DNA of 64,000 nt from Nostoc sphaeroides (GTDB taxonomy: Bacteria > Cyanobacteriota > Cyanobacteriia > Cyanobacteriales > Nostocaceae). The stretch lies in NCBI RefSeq assembly GCF_003443655.1, contig NZ_CP031941.1:3160501-3224500 (forward strand), given 5' to 3'. Every line of letters begins with the position of its first letter. The first letter of the stretch is position 1. The position numbers and the translations under genes are program-made. The notes below the pieces were generated by a model that was not told the origin of the DNA, ran no database searches, and saw nothing but the letters and a program-made list of their open reading frames with translations. Positions 18,237 to 27,082 of this stretch are shown here, in pieces.

Positions 18237-19826
18237 ATGGCTATCGGCTACGTCGCGCTTGTACTTCACGCACATCTGCCCTTCGTTCGTCACCCGGAAA
18301 GTGACTACGTGCTGGAGGAAGAATGGCTCTATGAAGCCATCACAGAAACCTACATTCCATTATTGAAAGTATTTGAAGGCTTAAAGCGAGACGGTATCGA
18401 CTTTAAAATCACGATGAGTATGACACCACCTCTAGTGTCGATGCTTCGTGATCCTCTGCTGCAAGAACGCTATGACGCGCACTTGACCCAACTAGAAGAA
18501 CTTATAGAACTAGAAGCAGAACATAATGTCAATAACGGGCATCTTCGTTATTTAGCCGAACATTACATTACTGAGTTTAAAGAAGCGCGTCAGCTATGGG
18601 AACGCAATCAAGGTGACTTGGTGACAGCTTTTAAGCAGTTCCAAGACAGTAACAACCTGGAAATCATTACTTGCGGCGCTACTCATGGCTATTTGCCGTT
18701 GATGAAAATGTATCCAGAAGCGGTCTGGGCACAAATTCAGGTAGCCTGCGAACATTATGAGCAAACCTTTGGAAAAGCACCCAGAGGCATTTGGTTGCCG
18801 GAATGCGCCTACTATGAAGGTCTAGATCGGATGCTAGCCGATGCTGGGTTACGCTACTTTCTTACTGATGGGCATGGCATTCTTTACGCCCGTCCCCGTC
18901 CGCGCTTTGGCACTTATGCGCCAATTTATACAGAAACTGGTGTTGCGGTCTTTGGGCGAGATCATGAATCTTCCCAACAGGTATGGTCTTCTGAAGTGGG
19001 CTATCCTGGGGCGGCGGAATATCGAGAATTTTACAAAGATTTGGGCTGGGAAGCAGAATATGAGTACATCAAGCCCTACATCATGCCCAATGGTCAGAGA
19101 AAGAATACGGGTATTAAGTATCACAAAATTACGGGGCGTGGCTTAGGACTTTCAGATAAGGCACTTTACGATCCTTATTGGGCTAGGGAAAAGGCCGCAG
19201 AACACGCTGCTAACTTTATGTATAACCGAGAGCAGCAATCTGAGCATCTCTATGGTATAATGCAGCGTCCGCCAATTATCGTTTCGCCTTATGACGCAGA
19301 GTTATTTGGACATTGGTGGTATGAAGGCCCCTGGTTCATCGATTACCTATTCCGTAAGTCGTGGTATGACCAAAAAACATATCAAATGACCCATTTAGCA
19401 GACTATTTGCGAGATCAGCCAACTCAGCAAGTCTGTCGTCCTTCGCAGTCAAGTTGGGGTTTCAAAGGTTTCCACGAATATTGGTTGAATGAAACGAACG
19501 CGTGGGTTTATCCGCATTTGCACAAAGCTGCTGAACGGATGATTGAAATCTCGCATTTGGAACCAGAGGATGAATTGCAGTGGAAAGCGCTTAACCAAGC
19601 GGCGCGGGAATTATTATTAGCACAATCTTCTGACTGGGCATTTATTATGCGGACGGGAACAATGGTACCCTATGCAATTAGACGGACGCGATCGCACCTG
19701 ATGCGGTTCAATAAGCTCTACGAAGATGTTAAAGTCGGCAAAGTTGACAGTGGTTGGCTGGAAAAAGTCGAGTTAATGGATAATATTTTCCCTGAAATCA
19801 ACTATCGCGTTTACCGTCCCCTATAG
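18237..19826 (+). CDS. GH57 family 1,4-alpha-glucan branching enzyme
   Basis: A 529-residue protein of glycoside hydrolase family 57 with the DUF1957 C-terminal region, the type that introduces alpha-1,6 branches into glycogen. Conserved segments: HAHLPFVRHP at the N-terminus, WLPECAYYEG with the nucleophile Glu (about residue 188), and SPYDAELFGHWWYEGP with the acid/base Asp (about residue 352). No signal peptide, so cytoplasmic, as expected for glycogen metabolism. Full length. Monocistronic to judge from a hairpin at 19852-19874. Confidence 0.92.
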   Translation: MAIGYVALVLHAHLPFVRHPESDYVLEEEWLYEAITETYIPLLKVFEGLKRDGIDFKITMSMTPPLVSMLRDPLLQERYDAHLTQLEELIELEAEHNVNNGHLRYLAEHYITEFKEARQLWERNQGDLVTAFKQFQDSNNLEIITCGATHGYLPLMKMYPEAVWAQIQVACEHYEQTFGKAPRGIWLPECAYYEGLDRMLADAGLRYFLTDGHGILYARPRPRFGTYAPIYTETGVAVFGRDHESSQQVWSSEVGYPGAAEYREFYKDLGWEAEYEYIKPYIMPNGQRKNTGIKYHKITGRGLGLSDKALYDPYWAREKAAEHAANFMYNREQQSEHLYGIMQRPPIIVSPYDAELFGHWWYEGPWFIDYLFRKSWYDQKTYQMTHLADYLRDQPTQQVCRPSQSSWGFKGFHEYWLNETNAWVYPHLHKAAERMIEISHLEPEDELQWKALNQAARELLLAQSSDWAFIMRTGTMVPYAIRRTRSHLMRFNKLYEDVKVGKVDSGWLEKVELMDNIFPEINYRVYRPL

Positions 19827-19851
19827 TTTCACAAAAAATAATCAACAGCAG

Positions 19852-19874
19852 TAGGGTGGGCATTGCTCACCCTA
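19852..19874. terminator. Hairpin after the branching enzyme gene
   Basis: TAGGGTGGGC and GCTCACCCTA form a ten-pair stem with one G-T pair and a three-base loop. No U-run follows, so it may be a repeat rather than a true terminator. A near-copy lies at 20297-20323. Confidence 0.5.
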
Positions 19875-19895
19875 TATTAGTAGTGAGGAGCGTTT

Positions 19896-20087
19896 ATTTT
19901 ACCAACAACAGAGCAAGCCTTAGCCTGTGTAAGGGTTTGTCAAATGCTGTCAAATCTTTACAAAGACATCCGTTTATTTCGATTTGACGACAAAATCGGA
20001 GAAATTTATATTTTATCTGCGGATGAACTGCAAATCATTGTTTATCGCAATGGCGAATGGGAGTTTGTCAATGAACCCGAATTATGA
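19896..20087 (+). CDS. DUF6888-like small protein, possible ATT start
   Basis: The frame from the first ATG (19944) gives only 47 residues, MLSNLYKDIRLFRFDD..., whereas in-frame upstream codons read LPTTEQALACVRVCQ, which fits the N-terminus I expect for the DUF6888 family. There is no ATG, GTG or TTG between the upstream stop and this segment, but ATT at 19896 is preceded by GAGGAG at a good distance. Either ATT initiates or the start has decayed and translation begins at 19944. The 3' end overlaps the next gene. Function unknown; often paired with DUF6887. Confidence 0.5.
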   Translation: MLPTTEQALACVRVCQMLSNLYKDIRLFRFDDKIGEIYILSADELQIIVYRNGEWEFVNEPEL

Positions 20088-20268
20088 GCAAATGAGTTTT
20101 ACAGAGTTGAGAGCTTATGTCGTAGAAAACCGTGAAGATATTGAAGCTCTACGTTTTTTAATGAGCAAACGCGATCCTAATTCTCCAAAGTATCCCATGC
20201 CTGTGACAGAAGCTGATATGCAAGCCCAGATGGAAATCATTAGGCGTAAGATTAATGGAGAACTTTGA
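20071..20268 (+). CDS. DUF6887-like small protein
   Basis: A 65-residue protein starting MNPNYEQMSFTELRAYV, a pattern I associate with the DUF6887 family of short cyanobacterial proteins. It is mostly helical and charged. The start lies inside the last codons of the DUF6888-like gene, indicating coupled translation of a two-gene unit reminiscent of toxin-antitoxin organisation, although no activity is known. Confidence 0.65.
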   Translation: MNPNYEQMSFTELRAYVVENREDIEALRFLMSKRDPNSPKYPMPVTEADMQAQMEIIRRKINGEL

Positions 20269-20296
20269 GATTATTGTCTAATTTAGTAAGCATAAT

Positions 20297-20323
20297 TAGG
20301 GTGGGTAAATCATACTCACCCTA
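20297..20323. terminator. Hairpin after the DUF6888/DUF6887 pair
   Basis: TAGGGTGGGT and ACTCACCCTA can form a stem, followed by ATTATTTTAT. Nearly the same stem sequence as at 19852-19874, so the small gene pair is bracketed by matching hairpins. Confidence 0.5.
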
Positions 20324-20350
20324 TTATTTTATTAACACTGCCAGATTTAG

Positions 20351-21058
20351 CTAAAGGCTATCTGGATCGATATTTAATTCTCGAAGTTTAGCAGCTAATC
20401 TTTGCGCTTTTTGCTCTGTTTGCTGTCGAGCCTCTTCTGCGGCTTGTCGTGCAACTGCTTCCTCTTCATGAGTTAGGAGTGTTTGACTCGTAGCGGGATT
20501 GTAAAAACGCAGTTTTCCTGCTTCCAGCCGTAACTCTAGCCCCAAAACTTCACTGGGTAGGGACACTGTACCATCTGGTAGGGTATTGGCTGCTACTGGG
20601 AAATAATTCCCATCGACCAAGTGTAAACCCTGGAGTTGGGGATTGAGATAATCGCCTGTGGGGTCATATTGGAAATATTCACGCACTCCCAAAAAGGCGT
20701 AAATTCCTTTTTTTGCACCTTGGTCTTTGCTGCGGGTGCTTTTTGAGGTAATTTCTAGAACAAAATTTGGGGTTTGATTATTTTCTTCCCAGGTTTTGTA
20801 AGAACGTCTGTCACGGTTTTCCACTCCAAACACCACAAATACATCTGGGGCGACAACCGATTCTGGATAACCTTTTTCGTAGTAAATAAATAGATTACCA
20901 GCGACGTATACATCTGGGTGATTTTGAAAATAAATTTCCAGCACAGTGGTAGCGTATACAAGACACTTGCGCTGTAAATCACCTTCGGCCATCGGCTTAC
21001 CATCCTCATCTGGGTACTCAATCGTAGTAACGGGGATGTACTCTATTGAGACTGTCAT
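20351..21058 (-). CDS. Uma2 family (DUF820) protein with C-terminal coiled coil
   Basis: A 235-residue Uma2 protein. Family motifs: VVAPDVFVVFGVENRDRRSYK and PNFVLEITSKSTRSKDQGAKK. A Gln/Glu/Ala-rich coiled coil covers about the last 35 residues, ending LAAKLRELNIDPDSL. ATG at 21058 (MTVSIEYIPV) is preferred; an upstream ATG at 21094 would add 12 residues. The tail resembles those of the Uma2 proteins at 58196 and 59006. Function unproven. Confidence 0.85.
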   Translation of the reverse strand: MTVSIEYIPVTTIEYPDEDGKPMAEGDLQRKCLVYATTVLEIYFQNHPDVYVAGNLFIYYEKGYPESVVAPDVFVVFGVENRDRRSYKTWEENNQTPNFVLEITSKSTRSKDQGAKKGIYAFLGVREYFQYDPTGDYLNPQLQGLHLVDGNYFPVAANTLPDGTVSLPSEVLGLELRLEAGKLRFYNPATSQTLLTHEEEAVARQAAEEARQQTEQKAQRLAAKLRELNIDPDSL

Positions 21059-21162
21059 GGGCGAATCCCTCAACTCAACTAGGGCTAGATTCAATACTAT
21101 CGCTCAAAATGCGATCGCTATGACTGAGAGGTTAGCAAATCACGAGAAATTCCAGATTGCGT

Positions 21163-21190
21163 AGGCGTAGCCAGCCGTAGACATCGCTTT
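21163..21190. repeat. Dispersed GCGTAGGCGTAG repeat
   Basis: GCGTAGGCGTAGCC with GCCGTAGACATCGC; close relatives at 38261-38288 and, in inverted orientation, near 59990-60018. Ends GC and ATCGC recall a split HIP1 octamer. Confidence 0.6.
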
Positions 21191-21261
21191 CATTGAGCAT
21201 CTGATGAGAAATATTAGCCGGAATTTCTACACTTTCGTGGTTAGAAAGCACTCGGCGAGAA

Positions 21262-21948
21262 TCATTGATTAACCCTGGTCATAATCTTCAACATCTGGTT
21301 GCCCCCTTTTTGAAATTCGTAAGCAACAGGCTCAACCTTTACATCAAATCCCTGACTGGAAAACGTTTGGATCACTGACTCGATATAGGGTGATAATTCA
21401 CCATCAAGTTTCAACAAGGGAAAAATCCTCACCTCTGGAGAGATTCTCAGGAGTTCATGAATAGATGCGATGTGAAAATCGAGTGATAGCTGCTCAGAGT
21501 AAAGAAAGAGCAAATGGGAACACACACATAACCCAAATTGATTGTTAGCTAGTTCTAGATTTGGTAGAGATAGCGGTAAGTAGCGCCCTGCTATTTTACC
21601 AGTTTCATAGTCCAACAAAAATTTCTCCATCGCTGCTAGACGAGCATAACCAAGTTCATCTGCATCACGAAAGTTCTTCCAAATGTAGCGGTTTGAATTT
21701 TGTTTAACCTGCTTGATGACTAGCTCGTAAGTTTCTAAAACTCGTTGTTTGATTTGTTCAGCAGAAAACTGATAGACAGGATCAATAGACACAACTGAAT
21801 GTCCGAGTTCTGTCATTTCAGCATTGAAGTTTGCAGGTCCATCACCACATCCAAGAATTGTCATGTTCAGGTCTGCATCTGACAAGGCAAACATCAGCTT
21901 ATACTCTTCAAGAGTTCTGCCCCACGGAACAACCTCATTTAACTTCAT
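21262..21948 (-). CDS. Class I SAM-dependent methyltransferase-like protein
   Basis: A 228-residue protein with the SAM-binding glycine-rich motif ILGCGDGPANFNAEM near residue 32 followed by the acidic strand end VVSIDPVY, both typical of Rossmann methyltransferases. The later part has CSHLLFLYSEQLSLDFH, reminiscent of motif IV-V, and a C-terminal beta region. No substrate can be assigned. Monocistronic by appearance. Confidence 0.7.
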   Translation of the reverse strand: MKLNEVVPWGRTLEEYKLMFALSDADLNMTILGCGDGPANFNAEMTELGHSVVSIDPVYQFSAEQIKQRVLETYELVIKQVKQNSNRYIWKNFRDADELGYARLAAMEKFLLDYETGKIAGRYLPLSLPNLELANNQFGLCVCSHLLFLYSEQLSLDFHIASIHELLRISPEVRIFPLLKLDGELSPYIESVIQTFSSQGFDVKVEPVAYEFQKGGNQMLKIMTRVNQ

Positions 21949-21994
21949 AGATAATTAACGTAAATTGCCAAACCATTACAAGTAAATGCACACA

Positions 21995-22165
21995 TTAATC
22001 TATAACTACATCAGCTAGTAAATCATCCATTTCATCGCTCATTTCTTGGGTATAAGGAACAAGTTTAGAAGACTTCTGCATAGCATCCTTCATCAGCAAG
22101 TCAAGAAAAAGGCTCATGATAATGCCTTCATATTCATTAGCTTCATAAACATTAGCGACTTCCAT
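21995..22165 (-). CDS. Small hypothetical protein, 56 residues
   Basis: Short open frame with ATG at 22165, beginning MEVANVYEANEYEG and ending MDDLLADVVID. It is acidic and helical. It lies 46 bp upstream of the methyltransferase-like gene on the same strand. It has antitoxin-like size and charge but no toxin partner, and I recognise no family. Could be spurious. Confidence 0.35.
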   Translation of the reverse strand: MEVANVYEANEYEGIIMSLFLDLLMKDAMQKSSKLVPYTQEMSDEMDDLLADVVID

Positions 22166-22277
22166 AAGCTAATATAAATATTTTTGACTAAATACATATA
22201 CTGTGATTTTAAAGCATTTATGATTAAAGTCTACTAGCAGTTAAGTCTCAAATTTCTAGGTTTCGTGTAACTAACAT

Positions 22278-22303
22278 AAAAAAAGACAGGCAAGATGCCT
22301 GTC
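22278..22303 (-). terminator. Intrinsic terminator of petC-petA
   Basis: On the minus strand a perfect 8-bp stem GACAGGCA/TGCCTGTC with a three-base loop is followed by seven T residues. It lies about 27 bp past the petA stop. Classic Rho-independent terminator. Confidence 0.9.
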
Positions 22304-22329
22304 CTACAAATAATGATTTAGCAAAGAAT

Positions 22330-23331
22330 TTAGAAATTCATTTCAGCAGCTTGGACTTTCTCAACCTGCTTTTTCTTCAGAACGAGCATAACTTGAGCCA
22401 ACATTACAAGAGCGATGAACGCAATCATCCATTGGACTCTAGAGGCGTCTTGAAGTACGATTTCTCCATCTGCTTGACCGAATCCACCGACATTGGGGTT
22501 GCTGGTCAAAGCATCACCAGCCTTAACTGCTTGCCCTTCGGAAACAAGTAGGTCTGGCCCTAAAGGAATCGTATCAACGACAACATCACCAGATTCAGGT
22601 TGGATGTTTACTAGATATTTAACGTTACCGTCTCCATCTTCCTCTTTGGCAATCTTGGTAATTGTGCCAGTAGCGGAAGCGTTGTAAACAGTGTTGTTGC
22701 TCTTTTCGCCAGTTGGATAAACTTGTCCGCGTCCTCGGTTAGCACCTAAGTGAACTGAATATTTACCGAAGTGGATGTTTTTGTCGGTTGCGGGGTTGGG
22801 AGAAAGAACTGGGAAGACGATTTCCTGATACTGTTCACCTGGTAAGGGGCCGACGATGATAACGTTTTCTTTGTCTTCGCTGTAGGATTGGAAGGGAGTG
22901 TCGCCAACTTCTTCTTTAAGTTCTTCAGAAAGACGATCTTCAGGAGCAATCTTAAAGCCTTCAGGTAGCATCAGTACAGCACCGACGTTCAAGCCAACCT
23001 TAGAACCATCAGCACCAACTTGCTGGGCGCTAAGATCGTAGGGAATTTTCACCACAGCTTTGAATACAGTGTCAGGTAGCACCGATTGGGGAACTTCCAC
23101 TTCTGAGGGCTTGGCTGCTAGGTGACAGTTGGCACAAACAATCCGCCCGGTTGGTTCGCGGGGGGTTTCGGGATAGGTTTGCTGTGCCCAAAAGGGATAG
23201 GCGGCAGCTGACTGGGGAAGGGCTAGATCGCTGGTGAAGTAAAATGTCACAGTAGCGATCGCAATGAGCAATGTTTTGACGATCGCTCTAGCGCTGCGAG
23301 TTAACCTCGCTTTTAAGAAAACATTTCTCAT
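22330..23331 (-). CDS. petA: Apocytochrome f
   Basis: Cytochrome f of the b6f complex, 333 residues from the ATG at 23331; an upstream ATG would add five residues, but [16 protein letters not shown] is the family start. Signal peptide with Ala-X-Ala cleavage before YPFWAQQ, whose N-terminal Tyr is the axial haem ligand. Haem motif CANCH. C-terminal membrane anchor [16 protein letters not shown] ends in a lysine-rich stromal tail. Located in the thylakoid, passing electrons from the Rieske protein to plastocyanin or cytochrome c6. It is second gene after petC, with a heptamer repeat between them. Confidence 0.97.
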   Translation of the reverse strand: MRNVFLKARLTRSARAIVKTLLIAIATVTFYFTSDLALPQSAAAYPFWAQQTYPETPREPTGRIVCANCHLAAKPSEVEVPQSVLPDTVFKAVVKIPYDLSAQQVGADGSKVGLNVGAVLMLPEGFKIAPEDRLSEELKEEVGDTPFQSYSEDKENVIIVGPLPGEQYQEIVFPVLSPNPATDKNIHFGKYSVHLGANRGRGQVYPTGEKSNNTVYNASATGTITKIAKEEDGDGNVKYLVNIQPESGDVVVDTIPLGPDLLVSEGQAVKAGDALTSNPNVGGFGQADGEIVLQDASRVQWMIAFIALVMLAQVMLVLKKKQVEKVQAAEMNF

Positions 23332-23355
23332 CTCTAATAAGGGCAACGATTGAAT

Positions 23356-23397
23356 TAGTCATTAGTCATTGGTCATTAGTCATTAGTCATTAGTCAT
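23356..23397. repeat. TAGTCAT heptamer array between petC and petA
   Basis: Six tandem 7-bp units TAGTCAT (one TGGTCAT). Same family as arrays at 8072-8118 and 46138-46196. Confidence 0.85.
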
Positions 23398-23444
23398 TAA
23401 GCCCTGAACAAAGGACGAATAACTAAGGACTAAGGACAAAATTA

Positions 23445-23984
23445 TTAAGCCCACCAAGCTGCATCGCCGGTGCGGAAGTCGGTTTCAGTCCAAGGGGTCA
23501 AAACGATTTTGTCGTCTTTTACATTGGTATGGGCTAAAGGTAAAGACAACGGTGCTGGGCCCCGAACAACCTTACCAGTTTCGTCATACTGAGAACCATG
23601 ACAAGGACACTTAAACTTGTTCTCTGCAATGTTCCAGGGGACGACACAACCTAAGTGGGTGCAAATGGCGTTAATGCCATAATCTTTGATCGCTTCTTTG
23701 CTGTCTACCACAATATAGGTAGGATCTCCCTTTAGCCCTTGGACTAGGTTGCGATCGCCTGCATTCCGGTTTTCGAGAAATTTAGCGACGCTAACATCGT
23801 TACCTAGCTCGTCTTTTGCCGTTACACCGCCACCAGCACCACCTGTTGCGGGTGGAATAAAGTAGTTGACAACGGGATACAATGCACCCAGAGCCACTCC
23901 AGTGACAGTCCCAAAAGTGAGCAGATTCATGAACTGACGACGCCCCATATCGGGCACGTCTGCTGATTCAGAAAATTGAGCCAT
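23445..23984 (-). CDS. petC: Rieske iron-sulfur protein of cytochrome b6f
   Basis: A 179-residue Rieske protein, start at the ATG at 23984 ([18 protein letters not shown]) preceded by GGAG; the longer frame to 24026 lacks this logic. N-terminal twin-arginine-like motif GRRQFMN and a hydrophobic anchor ([17 protein letters not shown]), consistent with Tat-dependent insertion. [2Fe-2S] ligands in CTHLGCV and CPCHGSQYD. It transfers electrons from plastoquinol to cytochrome f. It is first gene of petC-petA; tatC lies about 1.4 kb away. Confidence 0.97.
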   Translation of the reverse strand: MAQFSESADVPDMGRRQFMNLLTFGTVTGVALGALYPVVNYFIPPATGGAGGGVTAKDELGNDVSVAKFLENRNAGDRNLVQGLKGDPTYIVVDSKEAIKDYGINAICTHLGCVVPWNIAENKFKCPCHGSQYDETGKVVRGPAPLSLPLAHTNVKDDKIVLTPWTETDFRTGDAAWWA

Positions 23985-24212
23985 AATCTCCGCGCTCTTT
24001 GTGTATTTTGTTAAGCATTTTGACAAAAGTACTGTACTTGAGGAACTCTTGTCTAAGTCGAAATGCTAGCGCTCACAACGATGCCATACTTCTTTGTTCC
24101 AAGATATAAAAAGCATCTTTTCTGTTAGCATTACATTTCTTTATATCCTTATCATACTGGAGTCACGGAACTTAACATCATAACTAAATGTAAAATCTGA
24201 TTGAGAAAAGCT

Positions 24213-24521
24213 ATGACAGGACAGGAATTACGTCAGATGTTGCTTGATAAGTGGGGATATTCTTATGATGTCCAGTTGCGGCGGGCACAGGGAAAGATAT
24301 TTTTGCAAGTCATGTGGAAATATCTGGAGCAAGCTTCTTTTCCATTGAGCGAGGCGGAGTACCAAGAGCATCTTGACACCATTGCTAATTATCTTCATGC
24401 CTTGGGTGGGTCAATGCAGGTACAAACATATATTAACCAAACACGCGATCGCCCCCGCCTCGGCAAAGCTGTTAGCATTCCTTTAGATTTGGGTGAACGT
24501 TCTTCGGAATGGATATTATAA
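24213..24521 (+). CDS. DUF3067 family protein
   Basis: A 102-residue protein with the DUF3067 pattern: MTGQELRQMLLDKWGYSYDVQLRR, IFLQVMWKYLEQ, and LGGSMQVQTYI. The ATG at 24213 is preferred over a TTG at 24201. Soluble, no signal. It is transcribed divergently from petC across about 230 bp, and DUF3067 occurs in oxygenic phototrophs, so a role connected with photosynthetic electron transport is a reasonable inference; no function is visible in the sequence. Confidence 0.8.
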   Translation: MTGQELRQMLLDKWGYSYDVQLRRAQGKIFLQVMWKYLEQASFPLSEAEYQEHLDTIANYLHALGGSMQVQTYINQTRDRPRLGKAVSIPLDLGERSSEWIL

Positions 24522-24581
24522 TCAAGTTTTTCTTCCTTAATTTACAATCATCCTAATCCCTCATTTCAGGATAGTAAAACT

Positions 24582-25370
24582 ATGAATTCTCCATTTCCCG
24601 GAATGAATCCTTATTTAGAAAATCCTGTCTTTTGGTCAGAATTACATCATCGATTAATTACAGCTATAGCAGATACTATTGAAGAAAATATTCCCCCACA
24701 GTATCGAGTTGCAATTGAACAACGTACTTATTTAAGTGATGACTCAGATTCTGTATTAGTTGGTATACCTGATGTTTCTATTTTTTCTCAACACAAATCA
24801 CCGCAGCAATACTCATCAACTAGTACCCAAACAGAAACGTCAGAAGGCATCACGGTGATGATACCGTTACCTGAACATATTACGGAAAATTACTTAGAAA
24901 TTCGAGAAGTTTCTACAGGTTTTGTGGTAGCTTCTATCGAAGTTTTATCTCCTAAAAATAAACGCCCAGGCGAAGGGAGAAAAGCCTATGAACTGAAACG
25001 CAAACAAGTTTTAGCTAGTCTTTCTCACTTAGTCGAAATTGATTTACTCAGAAGTGGAAAAGCCATGTCAATTTTAGGGGAAGTGCCTGTAACAGATTAT
25101 CAAATTATTGTTAGCAGAAGTGAAAAACGTCCTCAAGCTAAATTATACGGATTTAGCGTCAGAGAAACGATTCCCGTATTTCCATTACCGTTACAGTCAG
25201 AAGATACAGAACCGATTGTAGATTTGCAATCTTTATTGCATGGTATATACAATCGTGCCAGATATTACTTAGCAATTGATTATAATAAAGAACCAGTACC
25301 ACCCCTAAAACCAGAAGATATTTTATGGTCTGATACCCTCTTACGCGAACAAGGGTTAAGGAATAATTAG
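24582..25370 (+). CDS. DUF4058 family protein
   Basis: A 262-residue protein beginning MNSPFPGMNPYLENPVFWSE, the diagnostic start of the DUF4058 family, with VASIEVLSPKNKRPGEGRKAY in the centre. The EVLSPKNK segment resembles the PD-(D/E)XK-like core found in Uma2 proteins. Widespread in Nostocales; function unknown. It lies 60 bp after the DUF3067 gene in the same direction, possibly co-transcribed. Confidence 0.88.
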   Translation: MNSPFPGMNPYLENPVFWSELHHRLITAIADTIEENIPPQYRVAIEQRTYLSDDSDSVLVGIPDVSIFSQHKSPQQYSSTSTQTETSEGITVMIPLPEHITENYLEIREVSTGFVVASIEVLSPKNKRPGEGRKAYELKRKQVLASLSHLVEIDLLRSGKAMSILGEVPVTDYQIIVSRSEKRPQAKLYGFSVRETIPVFPLPLQSEDTEPIVDLQSLLHGIYNRARYYLAIDYNKEPVPPLKPEDILWSDTLLREQGLRNN

Positions 25371-25423
25371 TAATTAGTTAATAATTTTACCTATTCCCTG
25401 TCACCTGTCATCTATTCCCTATG

Positions 25424-26239
25424 TTATTTACCTGTAAGTTTAACCAGTCCAACACCACCGAAATAAAGCCCTAAAACTGCTCCCGCTAAAAGACTTTGAG
25501 TCAGGGGGTCAGTAGAAGGTGTAAGCACGGCTCCTAAAACGACTGCTCCCATAATTACGTAACGCCAACCAGAAACCATGCGTTGAGAGGAGACAATGTT
25601 CAAATTACCGAGCAGCAGTTGGATGATCGGAATTTGAAATGCTAAACCAGTGCTGAATAACAGTAGCAGCACAAATTCAAAATATTTATCAATTGACCAA
25701 AGTTGTTCAACTACATCTGCTCCGTAGCTGATGAAAAATTTCAACGCTGCGGGGATAAGGAGTAAATAGGCAAATACTAACCCAGCAGCAAACAGTACAC
25801 TCGAACCCAAAACCACAGGCCCCAATAAACGGCGTTCGCGGCGAGTCAGTCCTGGAAGCACAAACTGGATAATCTGGTAAAGAATGAAAGGACTAGTAAG
25901 TACGAAGCCAGTGTAGGCTGCAACTTTAACGGAGACAAAGAAATATTCTCCGGGTGCAAGTTGGAGAAATTTTACTCCTTGTGCGGGAACTTCAAGTAAT
26001 TGGACAATGGGTTTAACGGCAAAAAAACAGCCAATAATACCCACCGCTACGGCAATCAGAGAATAGAAAATGCGCTGCCGCAACTCTTCTAGGTGGTCGA
26101 AAAGGGACATTTCAACTTCACCTGGCAACTCATCAAGAGGATTTGTGTCTGAGTTGCCATATTCTTCTGGGTCGATGTTGAGAACGTTTACAGTATCTAC
26201 GTCTTGTGAAGGCGTCACGTCGCTTCGCTCCGAATTCAA
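25424..26239 (-). CDS. tatC: Sec-independent translocase subunit TatC
   Basis: A 271-residue TatC, the twin-arginine signal receptor. After an acidic N-terminal extension of about 40 residues come [15 protein letters not shown], the conserved cytoplasmic entry motif, and six membrane helices. The conserved periplasmic region [30 protein letters not shown] is split here by function, with the Pro-containing loop intact. Its nearby substrate is presumably PetC. The frame runs convergently toward DUF4058. Confidence 0.95.
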   Translation of the reverse strand: MNSERSDVTPSQDVDTVNVLNIDPEEYGNSDTNPLDELPGEVEMSLFDHLEELRQRIFYSLIAVAVGIIGCFFAVKPIVQLLEVPAQGVKFLQLAPGEYFFVSVKVAAYTGFVLTSPFILYQIIQFVLPGLTRRERRLLGPVVLGSSVLFAAGLVFAYLLLIPAALKFFISYGADVVEQLWSIDKYFEFVLLLLFSTGLAFQIPIIQLLLGNLNIVSSQRMVSGWRYVIMGAVVLGAVLTPSTDPLTQSLLAGAVLGLYFGGVGLVKLTGK

Positions 26240-26630
26240 AATTCACTCATTCAAAATTAAAAATTAACAATCCCCTAAATTTATTTATGGGCTTGTATCT
26301 TTTTTTTGTCGGTCATCGACCATTTCGGTGACTCAGCACTCTTCATTATTTTATCTGGGGAATGCAGCTAGCAAGATATGTTTTTGAGTGCTGTAGGTTT
26401 TTTGTCCTGTTTTTTCGGGTTGCATCTGCATAAATTAGTAGTAAGCCATCTTGTAGGCAATGTTTAACCTAAAAAAAGAGTGGAACCGATAATTTAGAAA
26501 TTACGTCTCTGCGGCTAGTAGCGCTGAGTAAATTGACACAACATGAAGATATAATACTCAGTTTTGAAAATCCGGTTCATCAAGGTGGTATCTATACATA
26601 GCTTAAGCGGAAATTTTTAGCTGAGGTTTT
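26240..26630. other. Intergenic region between tatC and a small gene
   Basis: AT-rich, with no supported gene, RNA or strong hairpin. It should contain the tatC promoter near 26240-26300 and a promoter for the small gene that follows. Confidence 0.5.
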
Positions 26631-26861
26631 ATGAATCGGACAATTTGCATTGGACTGTTGGCATTACCTGTTTATTTATACAATGCTCAACTAGGCAATA
26701 CTTATAGTAGTGACGTGTCAATTGTCGAAAACCAGCTTCCCATAATAACTGCTCTAGTTGTTTACAACACAAATTCTCAGTTAGACAAATTCCCGTGGCA
26801 AATATCGGCTAGAGATGACCAAACCGAAGATTGTCTTCGCGCTGGTACTTGCAGAGATTGA
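26631..26861 (+). CDS. Small hypothetical protein with possible signal peptide
   Basis: A 76-residue frame with an ATG start and an N-terminal hydrophobic stretch (ICIGLLALPVYLYNAQ) that could be a signal peptide or anchor. The rest is polar, with two cysteines near the end (DCLRAGTCRD). No family recognised; the frame is open without repeat sequence, so it may be real but evidence is thin. Confidence 0.35.
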   Translation: MNRTICIGLLALPVYLYNAQLGNTYSSDVSIVENQLPIITALVVYNTNSQLDKFPWQISARDDQTEDCLRAGTCRD

Positions 26862-26872
26862 TACTAATGCGT

Positions 26873-27050
26873 AATTCGTAATTCGTAATTCGTAATTCGT
26901 AATGACGCTCGATAGCGAAGCGTTAGCGACGCAGGAGCGTCTGACTCGCTAACGCCATTAGCGTCTCCCCAACTCTTGGAGACGCTGCGCAAAGGGAGAA
27001 GACTTGCTACCGCAACTCTTGGAGACGCACTCGCGTTCGCTAACGTAATT
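26873..27050. repeat. GTAATTC heptamers and CGTTAGCG-type palindromic repeats
   Basis: Four GTAATTC units (about 26874-26904) lead into a patchwork of short palindromic pieces such as AGCGAAGCGTTAGCG and TCTTGGAGACGC, the latter present twice (about 26975 and 27020). This is dispersed repeat DNA upstream of the dehydrogenase gene. Confidence 0.65.
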
Positions 27051-27082
27051 TCAGTAATTTCATCATAATACGGAGAGAGTTA

